From Endozoicomonas montiporae CL-33 (GTDB lineage: Bacteria > Pseudomonadota > Gammaproteobacteria > Pseudomonadales > Endozoicomonadaceae), in assembly GCF_001583435.1 (NCBI RefSeq), contig NZ_CP013251.1:1684117-1748116 (forward strand): a stretch of DNA of 64,000 nt, in the 5' to 3' direction. Positions 48,447-57,381 of the stretch are shown here, piece by piece; positions within the stretch are counted from its first letter, which is position 1; every line of letters starts with the position of its first letter. Made by a program: the position numbers and the translations under genes. Under the pieces are notes generated by a model, which was given only the letters and a program-made list of their open reading frames with translations, did not search any database and was not told the DNA's origin.

Positions 48447-49541
48447 CTAGTTCCTTAGTGCAACGGTCATCGTGTATTCCCTTCTCAGGTAACGATCTGC
48501 ATCTCCAGAGGCATCTGGAGGTGGCGTTATGGTTGCTCCGTCAAAAAAATAATCAATAGGGGCTACATCTATTGGAACAACGGGTGTTTCACTGCGTACA
48601 AGAAGGTGAATTTTCACTGAAGTCACTGTGTGCCAGTCAACATGTCTGTATGTTCTGTCTCCTGCACCGATGTATTGGTTAGCCGCGCCATCATCATTGG
48701 TATCAAGACCATAATAAATACGCATGTTTTCAATACCATCTACAAGAGGGATGCCGTTTATGTTCTCGACATCTTTTCGGAAAAGCGTAGGCAGGTCATT
48801 TTCCATGCGAATATAATAAGCGACAGAGTCAAGAGGAATAACATACCCCGGGTTAAATGAGGTAATTCCTGTAGAACTGGAGCTATCATAGCAGCGAAAA
48901 TTACCTTTAAGTTGAACCGTGCAGTTCTGGAAATTTGTTCCACTGCCTGCGGAATACTGGATATTGGTTGTACTCACGGAAGACAATGTGATGAGAGACA
49001 CCTGATAGCAATCCTGCCGGATAAGCCCAACAGGTCGATCAGCGGCAAGTAAGTTGCTGGCGTCACTATTAAGTGTCAATGTATTTGAGCCAGTGTTATC
49101 ACGAGTGACTTCAAATGCAACATCGGGATTAAGCTTGAAAATGGTCAGGCCTTCCGTTATTGAGGATGTGTCAATTTTGGATTGCGTATCAGATAGTGAA
49201 AGGCCTTGAACTTTGTGATTATTGGTTAACCATTCATGGGTAGTCAGGCTACTGCGCAACGCATTTCCGATTTGTGTTTGTTTAATACAGCCTGTATAGC
49301 CTGCCATATAAAGGTCACTGACCATTTTATTGATAGCAAATCTTGCAGCTTCCTGCATCAGCCCAAGCTGCCGATTTAGAGTATTACTGCGATTATTTGC
49401 CAAGAATATATGAGTAATGGCTGTAATAATGATCAGGCTGATCAACATGGATATCAATAGTTCAATGAGCGTAAGGCCGCTCTGCCCATTTTTGGAAGGG
49501 GCTACTGTCTTTGCAAGGGGGGGCGTTACTCTACCAGTCAT
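48447..49541 (-). CDS. pilW: Minor pilin PilW (operon 2)
   Basis: This 364-residue pseudopilin has a 20-residue leader and mature start LTLIELLISMLISLIIITAITHIFL. The QEAARFAINKMVSDLYMAGYTGC block and the C-terminal RREYTMTVALRN parallel the + strand PilW. It overlaps the pilV stop by TAATG and is followed after 2 bp by pilX. Confidence 0.88.
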   Translation of the reverse strand: MTGRVTPPLAKTVAPSKNGQSGLTLIELLISMLISLIIITAITHIFLANNRSNTLNRQLGLMQEAARFAINKMVSDLYMAGYTGCIKQTQIGNALRSSLTTHEWLTNNHKVQGLSLSDTQSKIDTSSITEGLTIFKLNPDVAFEVTRDNTGSNTLTLNSDASNLLAADRPVGLIRQDCYQVSLITLSSVSTTNIQYSAGSGTNFQNCTVQLKGNFRCYDSSSSTGITSFNPGYVIPLDSVAYYIRMENDLPTLFRKDVENINGIPLVDGIENMRIYYGLDTNDDGAANQYIGAGDRTYRHVDWHTVTSVKIHLLVRSETPVVPIDVAPIDYFFDGATITPPPDASGDADRYLRREYTMTVALRN

Positions 49542-50032
49542 TACATTAGTCCCCTCAGAATAACCTCTTGTGGGAGACTTTGTCCTTTACTGTCATCAAA
49601 GGAAATGGTGATGGTGTATTCTCTAATCCCGGAAGTATCGGTAAAAGCAATGGTTCCATCACCACTGGGCAAGTGTGTGTTGATTAAGAATTTCCATTGG
49701 TTAATATCATACTGAGCCAGTTGAGCTGGAGTACAGGAAGACGTTTCACAAGTAGTCGGGTAAACGGCTGGAATATTGCCTGTTGTAATGGAATAGCCGG
49801 TTCCAGTTGTTGAGTATGTTCTATTGGCAATAATTCGGTTCATCATATCGTAAGCGAATTGATTAGCCAGAGTGTTTAGTCTGGCTTGGTTATGATATTG
49901 GATACTTTGATTCTGTAAGGCCGCTGCGCCGAGCAAACCGGAACCAACAATTAAAGTGGCGATCATAACCTCAATGAGAGTTAAGCCCCTGTTAGCTTTC
50001 TTTCTGGGCAAATGTGCTTGATATTTTATCAT
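49541..50032 (-). CDS. pilV: Minor pilin PilV (operon 2)
   Basis: This 163-residue protein has leader ending KKANRG and mature start LTLIEVMIATLIVGSGLLGAAALQNQSIQYHNQARLNTLANQFAYDMMNRI. The C-terminal YTITISFDDSKGQSLPQEVILRG parallels the + strand PilV. It overlaps fimU by 4 nt and pilW by one base, so the operon is tightly coupled. Confidence 0.88.
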   Translation of the reverse strand: MIKYQAHLPRKKANRGLTLIEVMIATLIVGSGLLGAAALQNQSIQYHNQARLNTLANQFAYDMMNRIIANRTYSTTGTGYSITTGNIPAVYPTTCETSSCTPAQLAQYDINQWKFLINTHLPSGDGTIAFTDTSGIREYTITISFDDSKGQSLPQEVILRGLM

Positions 50033-50601
50033 GGGCAGCTTACCGAATCTGTAGCCCGAACCCTTCCGGAAAGGCTGATATTAATCCCTTTTGCTATGCT
50101 GTTGTTATTTATGTCACAGAGTTTGAATTGACCAGTATTGGCAGAAGGTACTGTCCCATCCCTAAGAAATAGAATGGTGTTATTTTTTTCCCAGGAAATT
50201 GTAACACTGGACTCCAGATGTCTCATTAATAACATTTCATCATCTGTTGAGCTGCGCGTTGCTGCTCCGGAACTTCTGTCAAAGGCAGGGTCAAGTGTAC
50301 CGTTATTATTTTTGTCAATAAATACGATCCATCCGGTTGACCAATCATTGTTTGTTGTTGTACAGCTGACAGAGTTGCTTTTAATTGAATTTGAAGCACA
50401 AATCACGACTTGTGCTCCATTTTGAATGGCTTCTGCTCTGGCAAAAAATAGACCGGACATGAGGCTTTGTTGAATCGAGTTTAAATTAATGTTGCGAACG
50501 ATTAAACCAACCTGAGAAAAAGCAGCAGCTAATATAATGCTACCAATAAGGATAGTTATCATCAGTTCTATTAGTGTAAAGCCATTATGAAAGTGCTTCA
50601 T
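50029..50601 (-). CDS. fimU: Minor pilin FimU/FimT (operon 2)
   Basis: This 190-residue GspH/FimT-type pseudopilin begins [30 protein letters not shown], with SGLFFARAEAIQNGAQVVICAS as the family block and GRVRATDSVSCP at the end (compare GRVRVTEPDSC in operon 1). It is the first gene of the minus-strand operon. Its promoter should lie in 50602-50892, shared divergently with fimX. Confidence 0.87.
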   Translation of the reverse strand: MKHFHNGFTLIELMITILIGSIILAAAFSQVGLIVRNINLNSIQQSLMSGLFFARAEAIQNGAQVVICASNSIKSNSVSCTTTNNDWSTGWIVFIDKNNNGTLDPAFDRSSGAATRSSTDDEMLLMRHLESSVTISWEKNNTILFLRDGTVPSANTGQFKLCDINNNSIAKGINISLSGRVRATDSVSCP

Positions 50602-50654
50602 GGTTGGAGTCGATATTTATAAATAGTTAGAGTTGTAATTTTCTATGACCGCAG

Positions 50655-50714
50655 TAGGGCAGACTATTCTCGGTCAGGCTCCTAGTATAAGTCTAGAATA
50701 GTATGAGTCTAGAA
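50655..50714. repeat. Solo end of the 62.6-kb repeat plus a 16-bp tandem repeat
   Basis: 50655-50683 matches the reverse complement of the left end of the element at 62642-62851, with two differences. It is followed directly by TAGTATAAGTCTAGAA and TAGTATGAGTCTAGAA in tandem (50683-50714, 15 of 16 identical). It lies in the divergent fimU/fimX promoter region. Confidence 0.7.
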
Positions 50715-50892
50715 AAAACAGGCAAGATGTTTGAATGAATCAATGTTTTGTTGTTATTTTTAAATGGTTTTTTGTATGAGAAAGTTTTGTTTGTTTTTTG
50801 ACATTCAACTGTTTTATAAAAGTGGCAGTTTAGATTAAATAAATAAACCTGATTGAAATTCGAGACTTCAGTGGTTGAACCGGGGCTCCGTA

Positions 50893-52977
50893 ATGGCAGA
50901 AAATAATCAAGATATCATCCGGCTTTTGATTGTTGATGGACTTGCCGAAGAGGCTGAAGCCATTCTTAATGTATTTCGTGATGCAGGACATTCAACCCGC
51001 GCCCACCATGTTGTTTCCATGGAAAGTCTGGATGAAGCGCTGTCAGGCCGACAGAAGTGGGATCTGTTATTAATTTCTGAACTGGATGTACCAGAGGCGC
51101 TGACTATCAGTGGCGTTATCGAGAGAATTGAGCAGCAGGGACGAGATGTTCCGGCCGTCGTACTCAGTGATCAGCAGGATGACGAAGAGCGGCTGTCATT
51201 AATGAAGCTGGGAGTACGCTGCGTTATTCCTCAGAATGATGATGAACTGCTGTTGCTGACTGCTGAGCGTGAAATTGCCGATCTCAATACCCGTCGGAAT
51301 TATCGTCGCATGAGTGTGGCTCTGAATGAATCCGAAAAACAACGCAGAAACCTTCTTGATGATCAGGTTGATGCCATCGTTTATGTCGGAGAGGGCGTCA
51401 TTCGTTACGCTAACCCGGCTTTTAGCGAGTTGATACGGCTGGATGACGAGGATTCTCTGGTTGGTAAAGCGTTTAAGGAACTTGTGATTGCTTCAGACCA
51501 GTCGGATGTTGACGAATTTCTTGCCAGCATTGAAGACAGTGGACAGGCTCTGGCAGCGGTTCAATGCACATTGATGTCTGAAGGGGATGAGCTGCCGGTC
51601 AGGGCGATGGTGACGCCCACCTCTTTCGACGGGCGTTTTACCCTGAGTTTGCTGGTGCGCCAGCAGACAGAACAGCAGTCATCCATAGCTCATACTGAAG
51701 AAGCCAGAGTATCGAAACCGGACAGTGAAACCCGGTTGTTTGACAAGAAGCAATTTCAGGAACATCTGGATGTTGCCATCCAGAGGGTCATCTCCGGCAA
51801 AGAAAAATTTGCCATCATCTGTGCCTCATTGGATACCTTAAAATCCATTCATGCCAAAGGTGGTAAAAGGGTCAGCCAGCCGTTGCTGATGGAAGTAGCT
51901 AAAAGGTTGGGTCTTAGCCTGATTGAACATAAAGCGTGCAGTTGGGGTGGTGGTCAGTTTATGGCACTGGTCAAAGCGGCTGATGAAGCGACGGTTCAGA
52001 GCATAGCTGATCAGGTTCTGGAAGAAGTGTCAGGCACTCCGGTCACCGTCGGCAAAAATGAGTTGCCTGTTAAGCTCAGTCTTGGTTCGATTTTTCTCAC
52101 AGATGCCAACAGTGATGCCAAAACCCTTCTGGTCAGGGCTCGAAACGCCTGTGCAGAAGCGCATCGTCAGGGCGGCGGCAGACTGTGTTTTTATCAGAAG
52201 CGTAAAGTTAATGTTGTCAGTTCTGTTGAAAAGCAACTGGCCGGGATGGTCAGTCAGGCGATGCAGAGTGACAACATGAAGCTATTTTACCAGCCGGTCG
52301 TCAGTCTTAAAGGCTCAGAGTTTGGACATTATGAAGTCATGTTGCGCATGATGGATCCTCGTGGTCGTGAGCATGATGCCGCTAACTTTCGTTCCAAGCT
52401 TGATAAAAACAGCCTCTGGGGGAAAGTGGATCGCTGGCAGGTGATTCAGGCGGCTAAAGATCTGATGACTTCTAAAGCCGATAAGCTTAAAACCCGTATG
52501 TTTGTTCACCTTGGTGGCAATGTCATCAGTGATAAGGGGTTTTTGCCATGGATGGGGGTGGCACTGAAGGCAGCCGGTATCAAACCCGAAGCTCTGGTCG
52601 TGGAGTTGAGTGAGCAGAATGTGGTTCGTTTCAGTAAGGAAGTTCCGGACTTTTTCAAGGCGGTTAAGGATATGGGATGTGGCACATCAGTCTGTGAGTT
52701 TGGTTGCAGCCTTAAACCGCTGGAGACTGTCAAAGCCCTCAATCTGGATTTTGTAAAGGTGGATGCTTCCTTCACCAAGGATCTGACGGCGGAGAGTAAA
52801 GGGGAAGAGCTGAAGGAGATGGTCAGAAAACTCTCGGACAGCGGCAAGCAGGTTATTGTCCCCAGAGTGGGCAGTGCGGTTGAAATGGCTCCTTTGTGGC
52901 ACAGTGGTGTCGATTTCATTCAGGGAGAATTCCTGCAGGGACCTGCCGACAACATGAATTACAATTTCGAAGAATAG
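50893..52977 (+). CDS. fimX: FimX-like c-di-GMP receptor (REC-PAS-GGDEF-EAL, degenerate)
   Basis: This protein of about 694 residues has the domain order and length of P. aeruginosa FimX (691). A receiver-like domain (about 8-125) lacks the phospho-acceptor Asp (DLLLISELD). A PAS domain spans about 145-260. The GGDEF domain (about 275-425) has GGGQF in place of GGDEF. The EAL domain (about 440-685) has EVM in place of EAL. Degenerate catalytic sites indicate a c-di-GMP receptor rather than an enzyme. FimX promotes type IV pilus assembly through the PilB ATPase and PilZ. The ATG at 50893 is preferred to the in-frame TTG at 50875. It is divergent from minor pilin operon 2, which supports the pilus role. 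Confidence 0.85.
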   Translation: MAENNQDIIRLLIVDGLAEEAEAILNVFRDAGHSTRAHHVVSMESLDEALSGRQKWDLLLISELDVPEALTISGVIERIEQQGRDVPAVVLSDQQDDEERLSLMKLGVRCVIPQNDDELLLLTAEREIADLNTRRNYRRMSVALNESEKQRRNLLDDQVDAIVYVGEGVIRYANPAFSELIRLDDEDSLVGKAFKELVIASDQSDVDEFLASIEDSGQALAAVQCTLMSEGDELPVRAMVTPTSFDGRFTLSLLVRQQTEQQSSIAHTEEARVSKPDSETRLFDKKQFQEHLDVAIQRVISGKEKFAIICASLDTLKSIHAKGGKRVSQPLLMEVAKRLGLSLIEHKACSWGGGQFMALVKAADEATVQSIADQVLEEVSGTPVTVGKNELPVKLSLGSIFLTDANSDAKTLLVRARNACAEAHRQGGGRLCFYQKRKVNVVSSVEKQLAGMVSQAMQSDNMKLFYQPVVSLKGSEFGHYEVMLRMMDPRGREHDAANFRSKLDKNSLWGKVDRWQVIQAAKDLMTSKADKLKTRMFVHLGGNVISDKGFLPWMGVALKAAGIKPEALVVELSEQNVVRFSKEVPDFFKAVKDMGCGTSVCEFGCSLKPLETVKALNLDFVKVDASFTKDLTAESKGEELKEMVRKLSDSGKQVIVPRVGSAVEMAPLWHSGVDFIQGEFLQGPADNMNYNFEE

Positions 52978-53118
52978 CGTCAATTTCTCAGAATCATGGC
53001 AACTTTGCTTTGCCGCTGCGCCGTTTTATGCCCTTGTCAGTAACTTCAGTTTTACAGAACCTTCATCTTCGTCGAAAATACCCGCCTTGGATTAAAGATA
53101 CAGACGTTAGGCATTTCA

Positions 53119-54744
53119 ATGTCCGCAGCTACGCTCAATATCGTGATGGCACAGATCAACCTGAAGGTTGGTGACATCGACGGCAATACCTCATTGGTGA
53201 TCAACGCCGCTGAACAGGCACGGGACTTACATCAGGCCGACCTGGTGGTGTTTCCCGAACTGACCCTGTGCGGTTATCCCCCTGAAGACCTGCTTCTTCG
53301 TCCCAGCCTGATTCTCCGTACTGAACAGGCTTTAAATCGACTGAATGCTGTAAAAGGCATTGATATTGTGATCGGTGCGCCAGGAATGGGCGCACAGGGT
53401 CTGGAAAATCAGGCCGTTGTCCTGAGAGATGGTCAGGTCAAAGCCCGCTATGCCAAACAGCACCTGCCGAACTATCAGGTGTTTGATGAAAAGCGTTATT
53501 TTGTTCCCGGGCACCAGATGACGACTTTTGACTGCAAGGGTGTGAAGCTGGCTTTAACGATTTGTGAAGATCTCTGGTTTCATGAGCCAGCGATGCAGGC
53601 CCGGGAAGCGGGCGCAGACCTGATTCTGAGTCTCAATGCTTCACCTTTCCATAAAGACAAACAGAGTGTTCGTCGTGAAACCGTTCGTCAGCGCTGTCAG
53701 GAAACCGGTCTGCCTGTGCTGTACGTTAATCTGTTCGGCGGGCAGGATGAGCTGGTCTTTGATGGTGGCTCTTTTGCCATGAACGGCAATGGTCGGGTGA
53801 TGGCCTGTGGTGACTATTTTACCGAAACATTGACGCCGGTTCGTTTTGACACTGAAACCGGGCAGTTTGCAGAGGAACAGGTAACACCTTTACTCGATCT
53901 GCACAGTCGTGTTTACCAGGCTCTGGTGACCGGAGTTCGGGATTATGTCAATAAGAATGGATTTAAAGGCGTTGTTCTGGGGCTTTCCGGAGGCATTGAC
54001 TCGGCTCTGACTCTGGCCATTGCGGTGGATGCCTTGGGTGCTGCCCGTGTGCAGGCGGTTATGATGCCTTACCGTTATACCTCGGAAATGAGTTTGCAGG
54101 ATGCTAAGGAAGAAGCTGATATTCTGGGCGTTGATTATAAAATTATGCCTATCGAGCCGATGTTCGATGCCTTTATGCAGACTCTGAGCGGAGAATTTGC
54201 CGACAGCGGTCGGGACACTACGGAAGAAAATCTTCAGTCCCGTTGCCGTGGCGTGCTGCTCATGGCGATTTCCAATAAAAAAGGCTACATGGTGCTGACA
54301 ACAGGCAATAAAAGTGAAATGGCTGTAGGCTATGCGACCCTCTATGGCGATATGTGTGGCGGTTATAATGCATTGAAAGACGTTCCAAAAACGCTGGTGT
54401 TTGAGTTATCGGAGTACCGTAATTCATTGGGTTATGTCATTCCCCAGCGAGTCATTGATCGTCCGCCTTCTGCCGAACTGGCTCCGGATCAGGTGGATGA
54501 AGACAGCCTGCCACCTTACAGTGAGCTGGATCGTATTATTGAAATGTATGTCGAAGAAGACTGTAGCGCAGAAACCATCATTGACGAAGGTTTTGACCGC
54601 GATACGGTCTATCGTGTACTCCGCCTGATTGATATTAACGAATTTAAACGTCGTCAGGCAGTGGTGGGCGTTCGTATTACTCCGAGAGGGTTTGGGCGGG
54701 ATCGCCGTTATCCGATCACAAACGGATGGCGTCCCGGCGTATAG
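53119..54744 (+). CDS. nadE: Glutamine-dependent NAD+ synthetase
   Basis: This 541-residue enzyme has an N-terminal nitrilase-type glutaminase (about 1-260: FPELTLCGYPPEDLL with catalytic Glu, and LTICEDLWFHEP with catalytic Cys). The C-terminal ammonia-dependent synthetase (about 270-541) has the ATP-pyrophosphatase loop LGLSGGIDSALT. It converts nicotinic acid adenine dinucleotide to NAD+. The gene is monocistronic, with a terminator at 54755-54796. Confidence 0.95.
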   Translation: MSAATLNIVMAQINLKVGDIDGNTSLVINAAEQARDLHQADLVVFPELTLCGYPPEDLLLRPSLILRTEQALNRLNAVKGIDIVIGAPGMGAQGLENQAVVLRDGQVKARYAKQHLPNYQVFDEKRYFVPGHQMTTFDCKGVKLALTICEDLWFHEPAMQAREAGADLILSLNASPFHKDKQSVRRETVRQRCQETGLPVLYVNLFGGQDELVFDGGSFAMNGNGRVMACGDYFTETLTPVRFDTETGQFAEEQVTPLLDLHSRVYQALVTGVRDYVNKNGFKGVVLGLSGGIDSALTLAIAVDALGAARVQAVMMPYRYTSEMSLQDAKEEADILGVDYKIMPIEPMFDAFMQTLSGEFADSGRDTTEENLQSRCRGVLLMAISNKKGYMVLTTGNKSEMAVGYATLYGDMCGGYNALKDVPKTLVFELSEYRNSLGYVIPQRVIDRPPSAELAPDQVDEDSLPPYSELDRIIEMYVEEDCSAETIIDEGFDRDTVYRVLRLIDINEFKRRQAVVGVRITPRGFGRDRRYPITNGWRPGV

Positions 54745-54754
54745 CCTGATCTGT

Positions 54755-54796
54755 CAGAGGCTGCATGTAATCGCAGTCTCTGGAATCATTTTTCGA
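54755..54796 (+). terminator. Terminator after nadE
   Basis: The stem CAGAGGCTGC / GCAGTCTCTG (one G-T pair) is followed by TCATTTTTC, 10 bp after the nadE stop. It overlaps the 3' end of the convergent gene at 54786. Confidence 0.7.
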
Positions 54797-55613
54797 CATT
54801 ATGCAAGTAAGGACAGTGGTTTTCTTCTTCCTCTGTCGTATGTTGTTTGTCGCATATTATAACGGGTATGAACTGTCCGTTTGCTCTAGCTTGTCGCAGC
54901 TGTTCTAACTGATGTTGGGGTAAGTGCACTTGCTTGCACTTTTCCCCCCTATAGCAGCAGCCTTTAACATGATCCAGGCAGATAACACAAACATTGAATT
55001 TATCTCTTGGAATATGAGTTCGTTTGCATACCTTTCTCGTACATAATTTCGGGTTTTTTGCAAACTCTCCACAATACATGCCTTTCTCAGTTTTTCCTTC
55101 AGGGTTAAATTTTAATTGAACTGAATGGGAAAAATTAGGATATGGCTGAGTATTCAGGGAAGCGGCAGCGTGATGTATACCAGCAAACATTGCAGGGGAA
55201 GCTACAGGCACAGGAGTGAAACCCGTAGCTCCAGATCCAGTTACAGGCAATTGAGGCATCATGTGCTGCATAGCTTGCTGCTGAAAAACCATGAAGGGCT
55301 GAAAAGCTTGCCCACCTGATCCACCGGGGAATACTCTGGTACCAGACAACCCAGGATAAGGTTGCGCATAAAACCCATAAGGAAATACATAAGGAAATAC
55401 ATAAGGAAATACATAGGCATTACAGACAAACTCGGTACCGTCCATCAGTGAAACCGATGTTGCCTTATGCTGAGCAGCTAAGATCATGTCTTTTTCGCAG
55501 TCAGGTATCCATCCTATTACAAGCTGGCCATTGAGCTTAATATTAACGAGCTGCCACGAAAATGTCTGGAAAGAGAGGGTTGATAGAAATAATAAAATCA
55601 TTATTTTAAACAT
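54786..55613 (-). CDS. Secreted protein with Muscleblind-like CCCH zinc fingers
   Basis: This 275-residue protein begins with a signal peptide (MILLFLSTLSFQTFSW). Residues 66-80 repeat VFPY three times, and a Pro/Gln/Met-rich linker extends to about 165. The C-terminal part carries two complete CCCH zinc fingers, C181-x9-C191-x4-C196-x3-H200 and C212-x7-C220-x5-C226-x3-H230, followed by a third partial one, C254-x12-C267-x3-H271. CLDHVKGCCYRGEKCKQVHLPQHQLEQL closely resembles the second finger of animal Muscleblind proteins, which read [27 protein letters not shown]. Those are RNA-binding splicing regulators. CCCH fingers are rare in bacteria, so a eukaryotic origin or host target is plausible. 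It stands alone between nadE and coaE. Finger identity is strong; function and destination are inferred. Confidence 0.75.
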   Translation of the reverse strand: MFKIMILLFLSTLSFQTFSWQLVNIKLNGQLVIGWIPDCEKDMILAAQHKATSVSLMDGTEFVCNAYVFPYVFPYVFPYGFYAQPYPGLSGTRVFPGGSGGQAFQPFMVFQQQAMQHMMPQLPVTGSGATGFTPVPVASPAMFAGIHHAAASLNTQPYPNFSHSVQLKFNPEGKTEKGMYCGEFAKNPKLCTRKVCKRTHIPRDKFNVCVICLDHVKGCCYRGEKCKQVHLPQHQLEQLRQARANGQFIPVIICDKQHTTEEEENHCPYLHNVEK

Positions 55614-55735
55614 GTTTGGTTGACCGATTGGTTTTTGAAGGAAGAAATATAGACAAGATGTTTATTTTAATAAATAACCAGCCAATCTGATTTTCGAAGT
55701 GTTTCCATAGGCTGGCGGAAGGTTTTGTTTTTCCT

Positions 55736-56338
55736 TCAGGCTGGTTCGGCCAGATGCAGATACAGTTGATGCAACTTATCAAGCTGCTGGTAGAGCTGTT
55801 CCAGTGACTGACTGTTATCAACCAGGTCATCAGCCCTGCTCTTACGTTCCTCTCTTGTTGCCTGTTTGGCGATAATACTTCGGGTCTGTGCCTCAGTCAT
55901 GCTGTCCCGGTTTATGGTACGGGCAATCTGTATGTCTTCAGGCGCATCCACGACCAGAATGCGGTTTGTCAGAAGGTGCTGATCGGTTTCTATCATCAGG
56001 GGCGAAACCAGTATGGTGTAAGGAGACTCGGAAGCCTTGAGTTCGGAAATGATCTGTTCACGAATCAAAGGATGTAGTAATTGCTCAAGCCAGACCTTTT
56101 CATCATCATTGGCAAAGATAATCTCCCGCAGCTTGCGACGATTCAGGCTACCGTCTTCCGGGTGGAGAATTCCATCATAACGTTGTGCGATTGCTTCCAG
56201 AGCCGGTTGCCCGGGCTCGACCACAACTCTGGCAGCCTGATCGGCGTCAACAACAACGATACCCAGAGACGCAAAATAGTCAGTTACTGACGTTTTTCCA
56301 CTACCGATTCCACCGGTAACACCGATCACCAGACTCAT
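55736..56338 (-). CDS. coaE: Dephospho-CoA kinase
   Basis: This 200-residue P-loop kinase catalyses the last step of coenzyme A synthesis. The Walker A motif is GVTGGIGSGKTS (about 7-18), and the substrate region has VVDADQAARVVVEPGQPAL. Length is typical. Its ATG overlaps the pilD stop, the common pilD-coaE arrangement. yacG, often next, is absent. Confidence 0.95.
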   Translation of the reverse strand: MSLVIGVTGGIGSGKTSVTDYFASLGIVVVDADQAARVVVEPGQPALEAIAQRYDGILHPEDGSLNRRKLREIIFANDDEKVWLEQLLHPLIREQIISELKASESPYTILVSPLMIETDQHLLTNRILVVDAPEDIQIARTINRDSMTEAQTRSIIAKQATREERKSRADDLVDNSQSLEQLYQQLDKLHQLYLHLAEPA

Positions 56339-57210
56339 TATATTCCCATTATCTGAAGGTAAGATTCGGTCAGTGTATTACCCCAAAGCAACGCAACAAA
56401 GCCTGCCGCAGCCAGATAAGGCCCAAATGGAATCGGTTGTTCTCGCTGGTGCTGTTTGAAAATCATCAGCCCCAAGCCAACCAGTGTTCCGACCAGAGAA
56501 GACAACAGTATAATCAGGGGGAGCATCTGCCAGCCCAGCCAGGCACCCAGTGCCGCCAGCAGTTTAAAGTCGCCATATCCCATACCTTCCTTGCCAGTGG
56601 CCAGCTTAAAGCTCCAGTACACCAGCCATAACGACAGATAACCCGCTACTGCGCCGAATACAGCATCGGCCAGCGGTGCAAACACATGTTGAGTATTGGC
56701 CAGCAAACCCAGCCAGAGTAGTGGCAGGGTCATGCTGTCAGGGAGCAGCTGGGTGTCCAGATCGATCATGGTCAGTGCCAGCAGGGTCCATGCCAGCAGG
56801 CAGACCAGCACCGTGGTGACGGACGCACCAAAAGTTATACCGGCCATGACGGCAAGCACAGCACTGAAGAGTTCAATCAGTGGATAACGAATGGAAATAG
56901 TCGTTTTGCAGTGTGAGCATTTACCTTTAAGCAGCAGGTAACTCAGAACCGGAATATTTTCCCATGGACGAATGTTGTGGCCACACTCCATGCAATTGGA
57001 ACCGGGTGTGATCAGGTTATAGGTGATCGGGTTTTCCGGTACCTTATCCGGGTGCAGGGCTTCCAGGCATTCCAGTTTCCACTGCCGTTCCATCATGATA
57101 GGCAGGCGCAGGATGACTACATTGAGGAAACTGCCCACAATCAGTCCCAGCAGGGCTAAGGCGAAAAATAGATAAGTGGGTGAAGCTTGCAGAAGTTCAA
57201 GAAGTAGCAT
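56338..57210 (-). CDS. pilD: Type IV prepilin peptidase / N-methyltransferase
   Basis: This 290-residue membrane enzyme cleaves prepilin leaders and methylates the new N-terminus of every pilin and pseudopilin in this window. The methylase/zinc region has C-x2-C pairs (NCMECGHNIRPWENIPVLSYLLLKGKCSHC, about 73-102). The aspartyl protease residues are in MIDLDTQLLPD and GMGYGDFKLLAALGAWLG. There are about eight TM segments. It is usually preceded by pilB and pilC, but here neither is upstream. Confidence 0.95.
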   Translation of the reverse strand: MLLLELLQASPTYLFFALALLGLIVGSFLNVVILRLPIMMERQWKLECLEALHPDKVPENPITYNLITPGSNCMECGHNIRPWENIPVLSYLLLKGKCSHCKTTISIRYPLIELFSAVLAVMAGITFGASVTTVLVCLLAWTLLALTMIDLDTQLLPDSMTLPLLWLGLLANTQHVFAPLADAVFGAVAGYLSLWLVYWSFKLATGKEGMGYGDFKLLAALGAWLGWQMLPLIILLSSLVGTLVGLGLMIFKQHQREQPIPFGPYLAAAGFVALLWGNTLTESYLQIMGI

Positions 57211-57381
57211 CAGAAGGGAAGTCCCTTTTTACTCCGGCAAATAGCCGGACAGGCAAGTGATTTGGTATTTGTTTGATCAGCAGTGTAATCGAAGCACTGG
57301 TTGAATGGAAGATAACGACCAGCTTCATAAAGCATAGAATTCAGGCGTTATATTATAGTCATAGGCTTATCTGCAAATGGA

